Below, piece by piece: positions 43,428 to 52,623 of a stretch of DNA of 64,000 nucleotides. The translations under genes were made by a program, and so were the position numbers. Position 1 is the stretch's first letter, and each line of letters starts with the position of its first letter. Origin of the DNA: CAXXOK01 sp963678055 (GTDB lineage: Bacteria; Bacillota; Clostridia; Christensenellales; Aristaeellaceae). Where the stretch lies: the NCBI GenBank assembly GCA_963678055.1, contig OY782679.1:2170001-2234000 (forward strand). The letters run 5' to 3'. Below the pieces are notes generated by a model. It was not told the DNA's origin, did not search any database, and saw only the letters and a list, made by a program, of their open reading frames with translations.

Positions 43428-44444
43428 ATGAAACTGTTAACCGTTACCATCCCCTGCTATAACTCGCAAGCGTATATGGCACATGCCATTGATTCGCTCT
43501 TACCATGCGGTGACGATGTTGAGATTTTAATCGTCAATGATGGTTCCACTGATAATACTGCCGCTATTGCTGATGCCTATGCACAAAAATATCCCCATAC
43601 GATCCGCGCAATCCACAAACCAAACGGCGGCCACGGGGATGCCGTAATGGCGGGTCTACAGCATGCAACTGGCCTGTATTTCAAAGTCGTGGATTCCGAC
43701 GATTGGGTCGATGGGGATGCCTACGCCAAGGTGCTGCAAACCTTGCGGTCTTTGTCTTCGCCCCAGCAGCAGGTTGATCTGCTCGTCAGCAACTATATTT
43801 ATGACAAGGTCGGCGTCAAAGACAAACGGGTCATTGATTACAGCAACGCTTTGCCGGAAAACCGCGTCCTGAGCTGGCATGATATTAAGCGGTTCCGGAT
43901 TGGACAATATATCCTGATGCATGCCGCGATTTACCGCACGGAAATACTGCGAGCCTGCAACCTGGCGCTTCCCAAACATACCTTCTACGTTGACAACTTG
44001 TATGTGTATATTCCTATGCCATATGTCAAAAAGCTGTATTACTTGAATGTCAATTTCTATCATTACTTCATTGGCCGGGAAGATCAATCGGTGCAGGAAG
44101 ACATCATGATTCGCCGCATTGACCAGCAGTTCCTTGTCAACCGAATGATGAGCGAAGCCGTCGACCTCAAAACGATTAAAAACAAGGCCCAGCGCAACTA
44201 TATGCGCAATTACCTGGAGATTGTCACCACGGTTTCAACCGTACTGTCGATTAAAAGCGGATCAGAAGCAATCCTGCGGCAAAACCGTGCGCTTTGGGAG
44301 TACCTGAAAACAGAAACCCCGCATAACTACAGCATGATCCGCTACCGGCCGCTTAGCACGACTTGCAAGCTGCCGGGCAGGCTGGGTCGTCGACTGATTA
44401 TAAACGGATACCGCCTCAGCCGCCGCGTGTATGGCTTTAATTAG
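43428..44444 (+). CDS. GT2-family glycosyltransferase
   Basis: 338 residues from ATG at 43428, preceded by GAGG; an upstream in-frame ATG at 43368 would run through the terminator hairpin. GT-A fold with TVTIPCYNSQAYM at 5-17, ILIVNDGSTDNT, NGGHGDAVMAGL and FKVVDSDDWVDGDAY (DXD metal site). No membrane helix. It is followed after 18 bases by the remains of a UDP-galactopyranose mutase gene, so the original pair may have built a galactofuranose-containing surface glycan. With the mutase broken, its donor may now come from elsewhere or it may be a leftover. The reading frame itself is intact. Confidence 0.88.
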   Translation: MKLLTVTIPCYNSQAYMAHAIDSLLPCGDDVEILIVNDGSTDNTAAIADAYAQKYPHTIRAIHKPNGGHGDAVMAGLQHATGLYFKVVDSDDWVDGDAYAKVLQTLRSLSSPQQQVDLLVSNYIYDKVGVKDKRVIDYSNALPENRVLSWHDIKRFRIGQYILMHAAIYRTEILRACNLALPKHTFYVDNLYVYIPMPYVKKLYYLNVNFYHYFIGREDQSVQEDIMIRRIDQQFLVNRMMSEAVDLKTIKNKAQRNYMRNYLEIVTTVSTVLSIKSGSEAILRQNRALWEYLKTETPHNYSMIRYRPLSTTCKLPGRLGRRLIINGYRLSRRVYGFN

Positions 44445-44462
44445 TAGAGGAGCGCAAGCAGC

Positions 44463-44685
44463 GTGCATTTTGATCTTTTAGTCGTCGGAACCGGTCTGTA
44501 CGGAGCGACGATTGCGCACAAAGCCCTTCAAGGATGCAAAAAGCAATGCCCTCTACCTGCAATATCAAGAACTGGCTGCTTTGGAAACAAAGCTTGTGTT
44601 TGACAGGCGGCTGGGCGAATATCGCTATTACGACATGGACCCGGTAGTTCAAAGCGCGCTTAAGACCGCAAAAACACGATGGTAA
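44463..44685 (+). pseudogene. glf: UDP-galactopyranose mutase (glf), internally deleted and frameshifted
   Basis: After AGGAG a GTG at 44463 opens HFDLLVVGTGLYGATIAHKA, the N-terminal FAD-binding motif of Glf. About 25 codons in, around 44535-44545, the reading jumps to another frame and reads NALYLQYQELAALE, FDRRLGEYRYYDMD and VVQSAL, which is the conserved C-terminal end of Glf, stopping at TAA 44683-44685. In an intact Glf of about 370 residues some 290 residues lie between these parts. The first frame stops at a TGA near 44600. Both ends therefore survive while the middle is gone, so the product cannot be active. Confidence 0.88.
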
Positions 44686-44725
44686 CTTGTCCCTGACAGC
44701 CTAAAGCGATTGTCAAACCGCAGCA

Positions 44726-44755
44726 AAAAGCGCATGCATAATTGCATGCGCTTTT
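44726..44755. terminator. Bidirectional rho-independent terminator
   Basis: AAAAGCGCATGC (44726-44737), loop ATAATT, GCATGCGCTTTT (44744-44755): a perfect 12-base stem with A- and T-runs. It separates the GT2/glf transcript from the converging uronate operon. In the remaining 44756-44929 I see no supported gene. Confidence 0.92.
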
Positions 44756-44929
44756 CGCCGGTTCTCACAGTTGATTCAGTGATAGTTTGAAGACATGTGA
44801 GGAATGCAATGACAAAACCGAAACCGCGTTTTAAGGCAAACAATTTCAGTTTTCATTCGATGAACCGAATGTATCACAAAGAGTTTGGTAAAATAACTCT
44901 GCGTGAACCATGGATACTCCTATGCTGCG

Positions 44930-46210
44930 TCAGCCCGCAAACCGCTCCCGGTCGATCCACAACCCCAGGGCAGGATTGGGGATGAAGTAGAGTTCCTCGC
45001 CGTCAGGAAGCGTGTTGAAGCCATATTGCAGCGTATGCGGATCGTAACGCTTGATGACCGTATCGTAATCCGCTGCGGCATAGCCCACGGATTCGATTTC
45101 TTCTTTGCTGATGTCCTTAACTGCGTAGGTAATGTGAAACCGCCCGTCGGACGAGCCATGTATCAAGTGCGCAGCCGCTCCCATATTGCCCCGCAGCGCT
45201 TCGCTTTCAGGTTTTTGGAACGCTTCCAGCGTTTCCAGCCTGCCATGATAACCGAACTGCCGGATCAGCGCATCGACCTGCATATCTTCTCCAAAGCGGT
45301 GAATACCGGGTGCGAGAATCAGCAGTTCTCCCCCATCTGCCATGGCCATCCGTGTACGGTAGATGGCCTTATTACCAAGCCATGTCGTTTGAAATTCCTC
45401 AGGGTCCAGATAGACTACACACTTCTTAAGGCCATGCGGTACAAAATCGATATTTTTCTCCTGCGACAGCTTCACTGCCGCGTTCAGGCAGGCACGATCC
45501 GGGCTGATAAACAAGCCGTGCGTGCGTATCTGGTTTTCCGGCGCGGTGCAAACGGTCAGCGCAAACAGGACGGGCCTGTCTTTGAGAAAGAGTTCCAGTG
45601 CGTAATCGAAAATCTTCCGCACGGGTGTGTGATCTTTCCCCATGACGCGTTCCATACCGTATACAGCGCCGATCATATGCGATGAATTGATCATATCAGC
45701 GCCGCCCACACCGACAAACAGGTTCTTTGCGTGATTAGCCATGCCGATCACCTCGTGCGGTACGACCTGGCCGACGGAGATAATCAAATCGTAAGCGGGG
45801 TCCATCACCAGTTTGTTGATCTGCGCGGTGATAGGCTCGTCCCACAGGCCCTCGGTAATGCCGGAGAGAAAGTCGCCGGGGATGGTACCCAGTGTCACCA
45901 CATCCTCGCGCCAGGCATGGACGAGGAAGCGTTCAAACGGAATATCCCCGAACATGATGGCGGCCTGCTCCTTGGTCACCGGAACATGCGTACCCAGCGC
46001 CGGCAGGATATCCACGCGGCAGCCCTGCGCATCAAGCATGTGATAGTACAAGTTGGTGATTAACCCGGCATTGGAGTGATACCGGGTGAAATCCGGCGGA
46101 ATGATGAGCACGCGGCGCAGCGTGCGTCCGGCTAACGACTTTTTAAGCGCCTGCGCGATCTCGCTTTGCGTCAGTCCGGTTTCTGTTTTAGCATAGAGAA
46201 ATTCCTGCAT
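44930..46210 (-). CDS. LarA-family nickel-dependent racemase/epimerase (possible D-gluconate/D-mannonate 2-epimerase)
   Basis: 426 residues from ATG at 46210, preceded by GCGGGG and two bases after the SDR stop. LarA catalytic residues are all visible: His75 in GTHVPV, His152 in VPHEVIG, Lys162 in HAKNLFVG and His178 in SSHMIGAV. The spacing 152-162-178 equals that of the lactate racemase residues 174-184-200. The family uses a covalently bound nickel-pincer nucleotide cofactor to invert the carbon next to a carboxylate. The larB, larC and larE cofactor genes are not in the window. Its neighbours (sugar kinase, 6-phosphogluconate dehydrogenase, mannonate-type SDR) point to a sugar-acid epimerase rather than lactate racemase; gluconate 2-epimerase activity is known in this superfamily and would fit. 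Confidence 0.85.
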   Translation of the reverse strand: MQEFLYAKTETGLTQSEIAQALKKSLAGRTLRRVLIIPPDFTRYHSNAGLITNLYYHMLDAQGCRVDILPALGTHVPVTKEQAAIMFGDIPFERFLVHAWREDVVTLGTIPGDFLSGITEGLWDEPITAQINKLVMDPAYDLIISVGQVVPHEVIGMANHAKNLFVGVGGADMINSSHMIGAVYGMERVMGKDHTPVRKIFDYALELFLKDRPVLFALTVCTAPENQIRTHGLFISPDRACLNAAVKLSQEKNIDFVPHGLKKCVVYLDPEEFQTTWLGNKAIYRTRMAMADGGELLILAPGIHRFGEDMQVDALIRQFGYHGRLETLEAFQKPESEALRGNMGAAAHLIHGSSDGRFHITYAVKDISKEEIESVGYAAADYDTVIKRYDPHTLQYGFNTLPDGEELYFIPNPALGLWIDRERFAG

Positions 46211-46211
46211 A

Positions 46212-47054
46212 TTATACCCCGCTATATGCCGAGAAACCGCCATCTACCGGAATCGCAACCCCGGTAACAAATGCGGATTGCTCGTCGTCAACCAGGAACA
46301 GCATAGCGCCCAGCAATTCTTCCGGCTCACCAAACCTTCCCATCGGTGTGGCACGCAAGATTTTTTCAGTGCGCGCAGTGGCGCTGCCGTCTTCGTTCCA
46401 AAGCAGTGCTTTGTTCTGCGCTGTGGAGAAGAAACCCGGCGCAATCGCATTGATGCGAATACCGCTTTTGGCAAAATGCACTGCCAGCCACTGTGTCAGG
46501 TTGGATACACCGGCCTTGGCCGCAGAATACGCAGGTATCTTCGTCAGCGGCCGGTATGCGTTCATCGAAGTGATGTTCAAAACCACGCCGCTTTTCCTGG
46601 TCACCATATCACGGGCGATAGCCTGTGTCGGCATGAATGTTCCTGTCAGGTTCAGACCCATCACTTTTTCAAAGGCAGTCGGGTCCAAATCAAAGAAGCT
46701 CTTCTTGTCCGGGTCGTTTAAGGTTTCCATGGCAAAGTATTCATCATCGCTGGTCGCGGACGGGTGATTGCCCCCGGCACCGTTGATTAAAATATCGCAG
46801 GGGCCGAATGCCGCTTTCACTGCTTCATTGGCGGCCTGTATGCTTTGCATGTCCAGCACATTCATGCAAACCGCCATCGCCGTTCCCCCGGCCTGTTGAA
46901 TATCTTTGGCGACTGCTTCGGCTTTATCCATTGCATAGTCAGCCACGGCCACCTTGACCCCATATTGTGCCAGCGTATGCGCAAAGCTGCTGCACAGCAC
47001 CCCGGCGCCTCCGGTGACAATGGCTACCTTGTTTTTAAGTCCAGTATGTTTCAT
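46212..47054 (-). CDS. SDR oxidoreductase, D-mannonate oxidoreductase (fructuronate reductase)-like
   Basis: 280 residues. Rossmann motif VTGGAGVLCSSFA (13-25), NGAGGNHPSAT (about 91-101; the GGNHP wording is typical of YjmF/UxuB-type SDR enzymes), ITSMNAYRPLTKIPAYSAAK with the catalytic YxxxK, and PGFFSTAQNKALLWNEDGS near the substrate site. These enzymes interconvert D-fructuronate and D-mannonate with NAD(P)H. The LarA homologue is encoded two bases downstream and could act on the mannonate formed. Together with kinase and 6-phosphogluconate dehydrogenase upstream it suggests hexuronate catabolism. Assignment to the subgroup is likely, not proven. Confidence 0.85.
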   Translation of the reverse strand: MKHTGLKNKVAIVTGGAGVLCSSFAHTLAQYGVKVAVADYAMDKAEAVAKDIQQAGGTAMAVCMNVLDMQSIQAANEAVKAAFGPCDILINGAGGNHPSATSDDEYFAMETLNDPDKKSFFDLDPTAFEKVMGLNLTGTFMPTQAIARDMVTRKSGVVLNITSMNAYRPLTKIPAYSAAKAGVSNLTQWLAVHFAKSGIRINAIAPGFFSTAQNKALLWNEDGSATARTEKILRATPMGRFGEPEELLGAMLFLVDDEQSAFVTGVAIPVDGGFSAYSGV

Positions 47055-47066
47055 CGTATGTCCTCC

Positions 47067-48518
<1,452 letters not shown>

Positions 48519-48534
48519 TCTTTCGTCCTCCGCG

Positions 48535-49614
48535 TTACCGCTGCACGCGGGCATTGCCGGCGTAAATGTCCCACACCTGTTTTTCATCAGCCGGTTCCGC
48601 GTAATCGTTGAGGCTGGATGCAGCCAGCACGCCGGTTGCCCAGCCAAAGCCCAGCCATTTCTCCGCTGCCCAGCCCTGTGAAATCGCGTACAGCAGGCCG
48701 CCGGTAAATCCATCGCCTCCGCCAATGCGGTCCAGCACCGGAATCGGGCGCGGCTCTTCTACATACCATTCGCTTTCTGTGCGCAGCAGAGCACCCCATA
48801 GATGTTCATTGGCGCTGACAACCTCGCGCAGCGTGGTGGCAAACACCTTGGCATTGGGATATTCCCTTTGCACCTGTGCAATCATTTCTTTGAAGCTTTC
48901 AATTTTGGCGGCCAAATCTTCCCCGCCGGCTTCCGGGCCTTTCATGCCCAGGCACAGCTGAAAATCTTCCTCATTGCCGATCAGGATGTCAGCAAGCGTC
49001 GTAATCTCGCGAAACGCCTTGGAAAGCTCCTCTTCACGCCCCAGCCAGAAGGTTTTACGATAGTTGAAATCAAAGCTGACCAGCGTGCCGTGTTTCCGTG
49101 CGGCCTTGGCCAGTTCTACGCAGAACCGCGTGGTTTCCGGGCTTAGCGCGGCGATCAGACCTGAAATGTGGAGTATGCCAACACCTTCCTGGCCAAAGAT
49201 GCGGTCAATGTCAAACTCGCTGATATCCAGCGTGCGTCCAACTTCCCCGGAGCGATCGTTCCAAACCCGGGGTGCGCGCATGCCAAATCCACTGTCGGCA
49301 ATATTGAACTGATGCCGGAACCCCCACGGCCCGCCCTGCGGGACATAAGCCCCTTCATAGGCAATATTGCGAGCCCGAAGCTGGCTTTGCACAAACGCGG
49401 CGACCGGGCTGCCCTCGACAAATTTGGTCAGCGCAAGGCAGGGATGCCCCAGCGAAGCAGACACATTCAGCACGTTTGTTTCCGCGCTGGTTGCCTGCAT
49501 GGTGAAATGATTGCTATTGTGTACTGCCATGCGGTTATCTGGCGTCAAACGTACACCAATGCTGGTCGGACATGCGACAGTATACTTGTATACTTCACGC
49601 TTCATTAATGTCAT
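48535..49614 (-). CDS. PfkB-family sugar-acid kinase (KDG kinase-like, possibly gluconate kinase)
   Basis: 359 residues, with AGGGGGAA about nine bases before ATG 49614. A ribokinase-like fold: a start region resembling KDG kinases (NVLNVSASLGHPCLALTKF), SFDFNYRKTFW near 185-195, and the ATP/anion-hole motif DRIGGGDGFTGGLLYA where the catalytic Asp lies in GGD. KDG kinases carry the same DRIGGGD wording. The neighbouring 6-phosphogluconate dehydrogenase makes gluconate an equally reasonable substrate. First gene of the uronate operon, divergent from the AraC regulator. Confidence 0.83.
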   Translation of the reverse strand: MTLMKREVYKYTVACPTSIGVRLTPDNRMAVHNSNHFTMQATSAETNVLNVSASLGHPCLALTKFVEGSPVAAFVQSQLRARNIAYEGAYVPQGGPWGFRHQFNIADSGFGMRAPRVWNDRSGEVGRTLDISEFDIDRIFGQEGVGILHISGLIAALSPETTRFCVELAKAARKHGTLVSFDFNYRKTFWLGREEELSKAFREITTLADILIGNEEDFQLCLGMKGPEAGGEDLAAKIESFKEMIAQVQREYPNAKVFATTLREVVSANEHLWGALLRTESEWYVEEPRPIPVLDRIGGGDGFTGGLLYAISQGWAAEKWLGFGWATGVLAASSLNDYAEPADEKQVWDIYAGNARVQR

Positions 49615-49751
49615 TGAAAAATTCCCCCTATGTGTGTTGATATAGTCTCATTCTTAGTATAACAGTACTATTTGCAATAATATTGCGAATATAAGCATTT
49701 ATTATTGCATTTTCACGCATCTTCCAGTATGCTTCTCTGGGAGGCGAGCCC
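49615..49751. promoter_or_regulatory. Divergent promoter/operator between the uronate operon and its AraC regulator
   Basis: A near-perfect palindrome TTGCAATA-A-TATTGCGA occupies 49672-49688, and a further TATTATTGCA lies at about 49700-49710, giving repeated TATTGC boxes such as AraC-type dimers bind. On the minus strand TATACT (49660-49655) is a -10 candidate with a poor -35, as expected for an activated promoter. AAGGAG-like GGGAGGCGAG precedes the regulator start. Confidence 0.55.
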
Positions 49752-50582
49752 ATGGAACATTTGTTTACCTATCGTGATGAGCTGCTGTATTGCCACCATT
49801 CCTTGGATCATACCCCGCAGCCAGCCGATTTTTCGATACACGCACACGAAATGTACGAGATCTACTATATGATTGCCGGCACAGGCAGCTATCTGGTAGA
49901 AGGAACGCGCTATCCGCTGCATAGCGGAGATTTGATGATTATGCGCGAAGCGGAGACCCATAAGCTGTTGATTGATCCCACGCAGCCGTACGAACGCATT
50001 GCAATCCATTTCTCACCGCAGCTCATCCGGCTGCTGGACGCAAGCGGCGACTTGCTTCGTCCCTTTCGGGATCGGCCACTAGGACAGCTGAACCACTATA
50101 CCGCCCGCGATTTCCCCAGTCCACATTGGAAAAGCGCATTTCAAGACTTTGATTTCTCAAGCTCAACACAGGTGCGCGCCCATGTGATTGCGCGCTTATT
50201 CTCCCTGCTTCCCGCAGTATGCGATGCCTTTACTATACGCCGGGGAGACGTTGTCCCCGGCCATGGTGCTAAGGCGCAGCTTGTCGCCTATGTGAATGAA
50301 CATCTATTTGAGAAAATAACAACCACGGCGTTGAGCAAAACCTTCTTTGTGTCTCCCTCTCAAATAGCGCGCACATTTCACCGCGCGACAGGCACCTCAT
50401 TAAAACGATATATAGGCGTGAAACGCCTACTCGCAGCCCGCGCGATGATTCAGCGGGGCGAAAGTGCAGGCCTTGTTTGCACCGCCTGCGGATATGACGA
50501 TTACTCCGCTTTTTACAGAGCCTATAAAAGGCAGTTTGCCCAGTCTCCCCGAAGCGATATGCCCGGCAAAGCAATACCATAA
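49752..50582 (+). CDS. AraC-family transcriptional regulator
   Basis: 276 residues. An N-terminal cupin (about 10-110) with FSIHAHEMYEIYYMIAG, YLVEGTRYPLHSGDLMIM and HKLLIDP is followed by two helix-turn-helix units (about 175-270): TTALSKTFFVSPSQIARTF with GTSLKRYIGVKRL, and SAGLVCTACGYDDYSAFYRAYKR with FAQSPR. Divergently transcribed from the kinase, 137 bases away, it is the evident regulator of the uronate operon. The cupin is likely to bind a sugar acid such as gluconate, mannonate or KDG; inference. Confidence 0.92.
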   Translation: MEHLFTYRDELLYCHHSLDHTPQPADFSIHAHEMYEIYYMIAGTGSYLVEGTRYPLHSGDLMIMREAETHKLLIDPTQPYERIAIHFSPQLIRLLDASGDLLRPFRDRPLGQLNHYTARDFPSPHWKSAFQDFDFSSSTQVRAHVIARLFSLLPAVCDAFTIRRGDVVPGHGAKAQLVAYVNEHLFEKITTTALSKTFFVSPSQIARTFHRATGTSLKRYIGVKRLLAARAMIQRGESAGLVCTACGYDDYSAFYRAYKRQFAQSPRSDMPGKAIP

Positions 50583-50661
50583 ACCAGCCGCTCACCCATG
50601 CGTCAAGCACAGGCGAAAGATCCCGGCCAGCAATGGTATTGCCTTGCGTTAGGCGCTGCTC

Positions 50662-51555
50662 TTATTGCAGATGTGCCTGCACAAATGCGACGCTCAGTTC
50701 GATTTGTTCCACAAGCTGTTCACCCGCAAAACCATGTCCGCCGCCTTCGATCACATGCAGCACGGCAGACGGGTATGCTTCCACTGCCTTGTAGGAATAC
50801 TCGATGTCGACCATATCATCAGCATCGCCATGAAGGATCATCACATCAAGTGTGCACAGGGGCAGTTGTTCATAAGGATGCATGTCAATCACATCGTTCA
50901 CGAAGGGTTTGCCCACAGGAAATCCGTCAGGACGAATCACCTTGGGAATATTGTTAACATCAAACGTTACCCCCATCAACCGGCCAGCGCGCACACCATC
51001 GGGGAGCGAGAACGCCGGGTAATTCAGCATCACTGCCGCAATTTCTTCCTGCCGCTCAATGGCCGTTAATGCCGTTACAAAGCCACCCATGCTGTTACCG
51101 CACAGAAAAATGTGATTTGTATCAATACCGTCCAGTGTTTTTGCGTAGTCAATGATGGCATTCAAATCGTCCACCTCTGTTAAAACAGACATCTGGGTGG
51201 ATTTCCCATCGCTTTCCCCGGATCCGCCAAAATCGAAGCGCAGGCTCGCAATGCCGCTTTTCCCAAACCCCAATGCAAGTTTGGCGCAGCTGTTACGGGA
51301 ACTGTTAAAGCCATGGCTCAGGATAACCAGCGGGACTAACTCTCCGTCTGTAGCATCGGGCATCACATAGGTGCCCCGAAGTACAGTTCCGTCGTCTTTG
51401 ACGCATTCTACCTCTGTCTCCGTAAAGGTAGACTCTCCCGGAAGTGTTGCAAGGAGCGCTTGCTGTTCTGGGCTCAGGCTTTCACCAAGCGCAGCTGTGC
51501 TTACGCACAGGGTACATAGCATGACAATGACCAGACCAATGGTAATTTTTCTCAT
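50662..51555 (-). CDS. Secreted alpha/beta hydrolase
   Basis: 297 residues from ATG at 51555, eight bases after GGAGG (the ATG at 51561 is too close). Signal peptide (cleavage near AALGES). LVILSHGFNSSRNS near 78-91, RFDFGGSGESDG, nucleophile in LCGNSMGGFVTAL, acid in LHGDADDMVD and histidine in EGGGHGFAG: a complete Ser-Asp-His triad. Similar to bacterial dienelactone-hydrolase-like or acyl esterases (BAAT-like). It faces the AraC gene head to tail and may be co-transcribed with the two secreted proteins upstream. A role as acetyl- or feruloyl-xylan esterase is plausible but unproven. Confidence 0.85.
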   Translation of the reverse strand: MRKITIGLVIVMLCTLCVSTAALGESLSPEQQALLATLPGESTFTETEVECVKDDGTVLRGTYVMPDATDGELVPLVILSHGFNSSRNSCAKLALGFGKSGIASLRFDFGGSGESDGKSTQMSVLTEVDDLNAIIDYAKTLDGIDTNHIFLCGNSMGGFVTALTAIERQEEIAAVMLNYPAFSLPDGVRAGRLMGVTFDVNNIPKVIRPDGFPVGKPFVNDVIDMHPYEQLPLCTLDVMILHGDADDMVDIEYSYKAVEAYPSAVLHVIEGGGHGFAGEQLVEQIELSVAFVQAHLQ

Positions 51556-51660
51556 TTTCATTTCCTCCGTAACCTTGTTTTATTGAATCTGCCGCATGAA
51601 AACAATAGGCAGTTCATGGTACATATCAATAGCATTCGCTATTGCCATCCAACCGTTTGG

Positions 51661-52497
51661 TTAGATTGCAGGCTGCTGCGTGGAAAGATAGCTCTGTGGA
51701 ACAAACCCGACAACACCGTCATACACGGCCTTTGCCCAAAGCTCTTCTCCATCGCCTTCCTCTGAAGCGATATCAAATTCCAAAACCAGCACCTGGCTCC
51801 CCATTGCAGGAATGAGCTCGGCAGCTAAACTATCGGGCTCTTCGCAAATCCGCACATCTCTGCGCACAGTCCATGCAGCCGTTCCATCAAGCGTCGCATA
51901 ATCCATCATCGGCTCGCGTTTCTGCCTACCGCAAACACTGCAAGCATAAAGCAACGCAAGGTGAACCGGATCGCTGACGGGTTCGCCCCAGGTGCAGCCA
52001 TCAACGCTTGCATCGGACGCATCAGCCAGGCACTTCGTCTCGCCGCATACAGTGCAACGGAAGACATCCCCGTCTTCCACCCACTGGTGGTGGTCCTCCA
52101 CGAGCAGTGTTGAGTAGAGTATCTCCTTGTGACATCGCGGACAGGTTCTGCTAACCCAGGCACAGCCCGCATGATTGAGCGTATTGAAATAATCATGGTC
52201 TATCGGGCCTTTTTCTTCCGACAGTACCGTATCGCAGAACGGGCACCCAAATAGCAGTACATCGCAGTAATCATAGAGAAGTGCATGGGTGATTTTATGG
52301 GTTTCCCCAGTAGGAATTTCTTCAACGCGGGTCTCACCACACAGGCTGCATTGCCAGTAGTTTGTAACCATTTCACAGGTTTCTGTGCTATCCATCAGTT
52401 GCCAGTCATGCGTGCAGGCAGCTTCCTGCGCCAATGCATTTGCCAACACTAAAACCAGCATAGACGCGATCAGGAATCCCGCAATCGTTCTTTTCAT
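51661..52497 (-). CDS. Secreted CxxC-repeat protein with C-terminal SH3-like domain
   Basis: 278 residues, signal peptide with cleavage near ALAQE. The mature region opens with ACTHDWQLMD and contains five CxxC pairs (CSLCGE, CPFCDT, CPRCHK, CTVCGE, CSVCGR) with interspersed His residues, resembling the Cys/His-rich repeats (CxxCG...H) of Clostridia surface proteins, which may bind zinc. The last 70 residues (AAWTVRRDVRICEEP to GVVGFVPQSYLS) look like a bacterial SH3 domain, usually a wall-peptide binder. Possibly a wall-associated accessory of the neighbouring esterases. Family not recognised more closely. Confidence 0.75.
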   Translation of the reverse strand: MKRTIAGFLIASMLVLVLANALAQEAACTHDWQLMDSTETCEMVTNYWQCSLCGETRVEEIPTGETHKITHALLYDYCDVLLFGCPFCDTVLSEEKGPIDHDYFNTLNHAGCAWVSRTCPRCHKEILYSTLLVEDHHQWVEDGDVFRCTVCGETKCLADASDASVDGCTWGEPVSDPVHLALLYACSVCGRQKREPMMDYATLDGTAAWTVRRDVRICEEPDSLAAELIPAMGSQVLVLEFDIASEEGDGEELWAKAVYDGVVGFVPQSYLSTQQPAI

Positions 52498-52528
52498 TCA
52501 TTGCTCCTTGCTTTCGTACAGAAAGGAC

Positions 52529-52549
52529 CGTTGCCCTTTTCGGGCAACG
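52529..52549 (-). other. Intergenic hairpin without U-tract
   Basis: CGTTGCCC (52529-52536) and GGGCAACG (52542-52549) form a perfect eight-base stem with a five-base loop, extended by further weak pairing. It lies between the esterase at 52624 and the CxxC protein. No T-run follows on the minus strand, as at 23545 and 30751. Confidence 0.55.
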
Positions 52550-52623
52550 ACCCTTCCGGATCATCAATCACAGTCTGGGAAGCCCGGCACACCTTATGCC
52601 AGCGTACTAAAACTCCTACAGCT

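Noticed and set aside
44811..44985. Short plus-strand frame MTKPKPRFKANNFSFHSM after the glf relic
   Set aside because: An AGGA lies upstream, but the frame runs antisense into the LarA-type gene and resembles no protein; it might be a relic of the lost glycan genes but cannot be supported.
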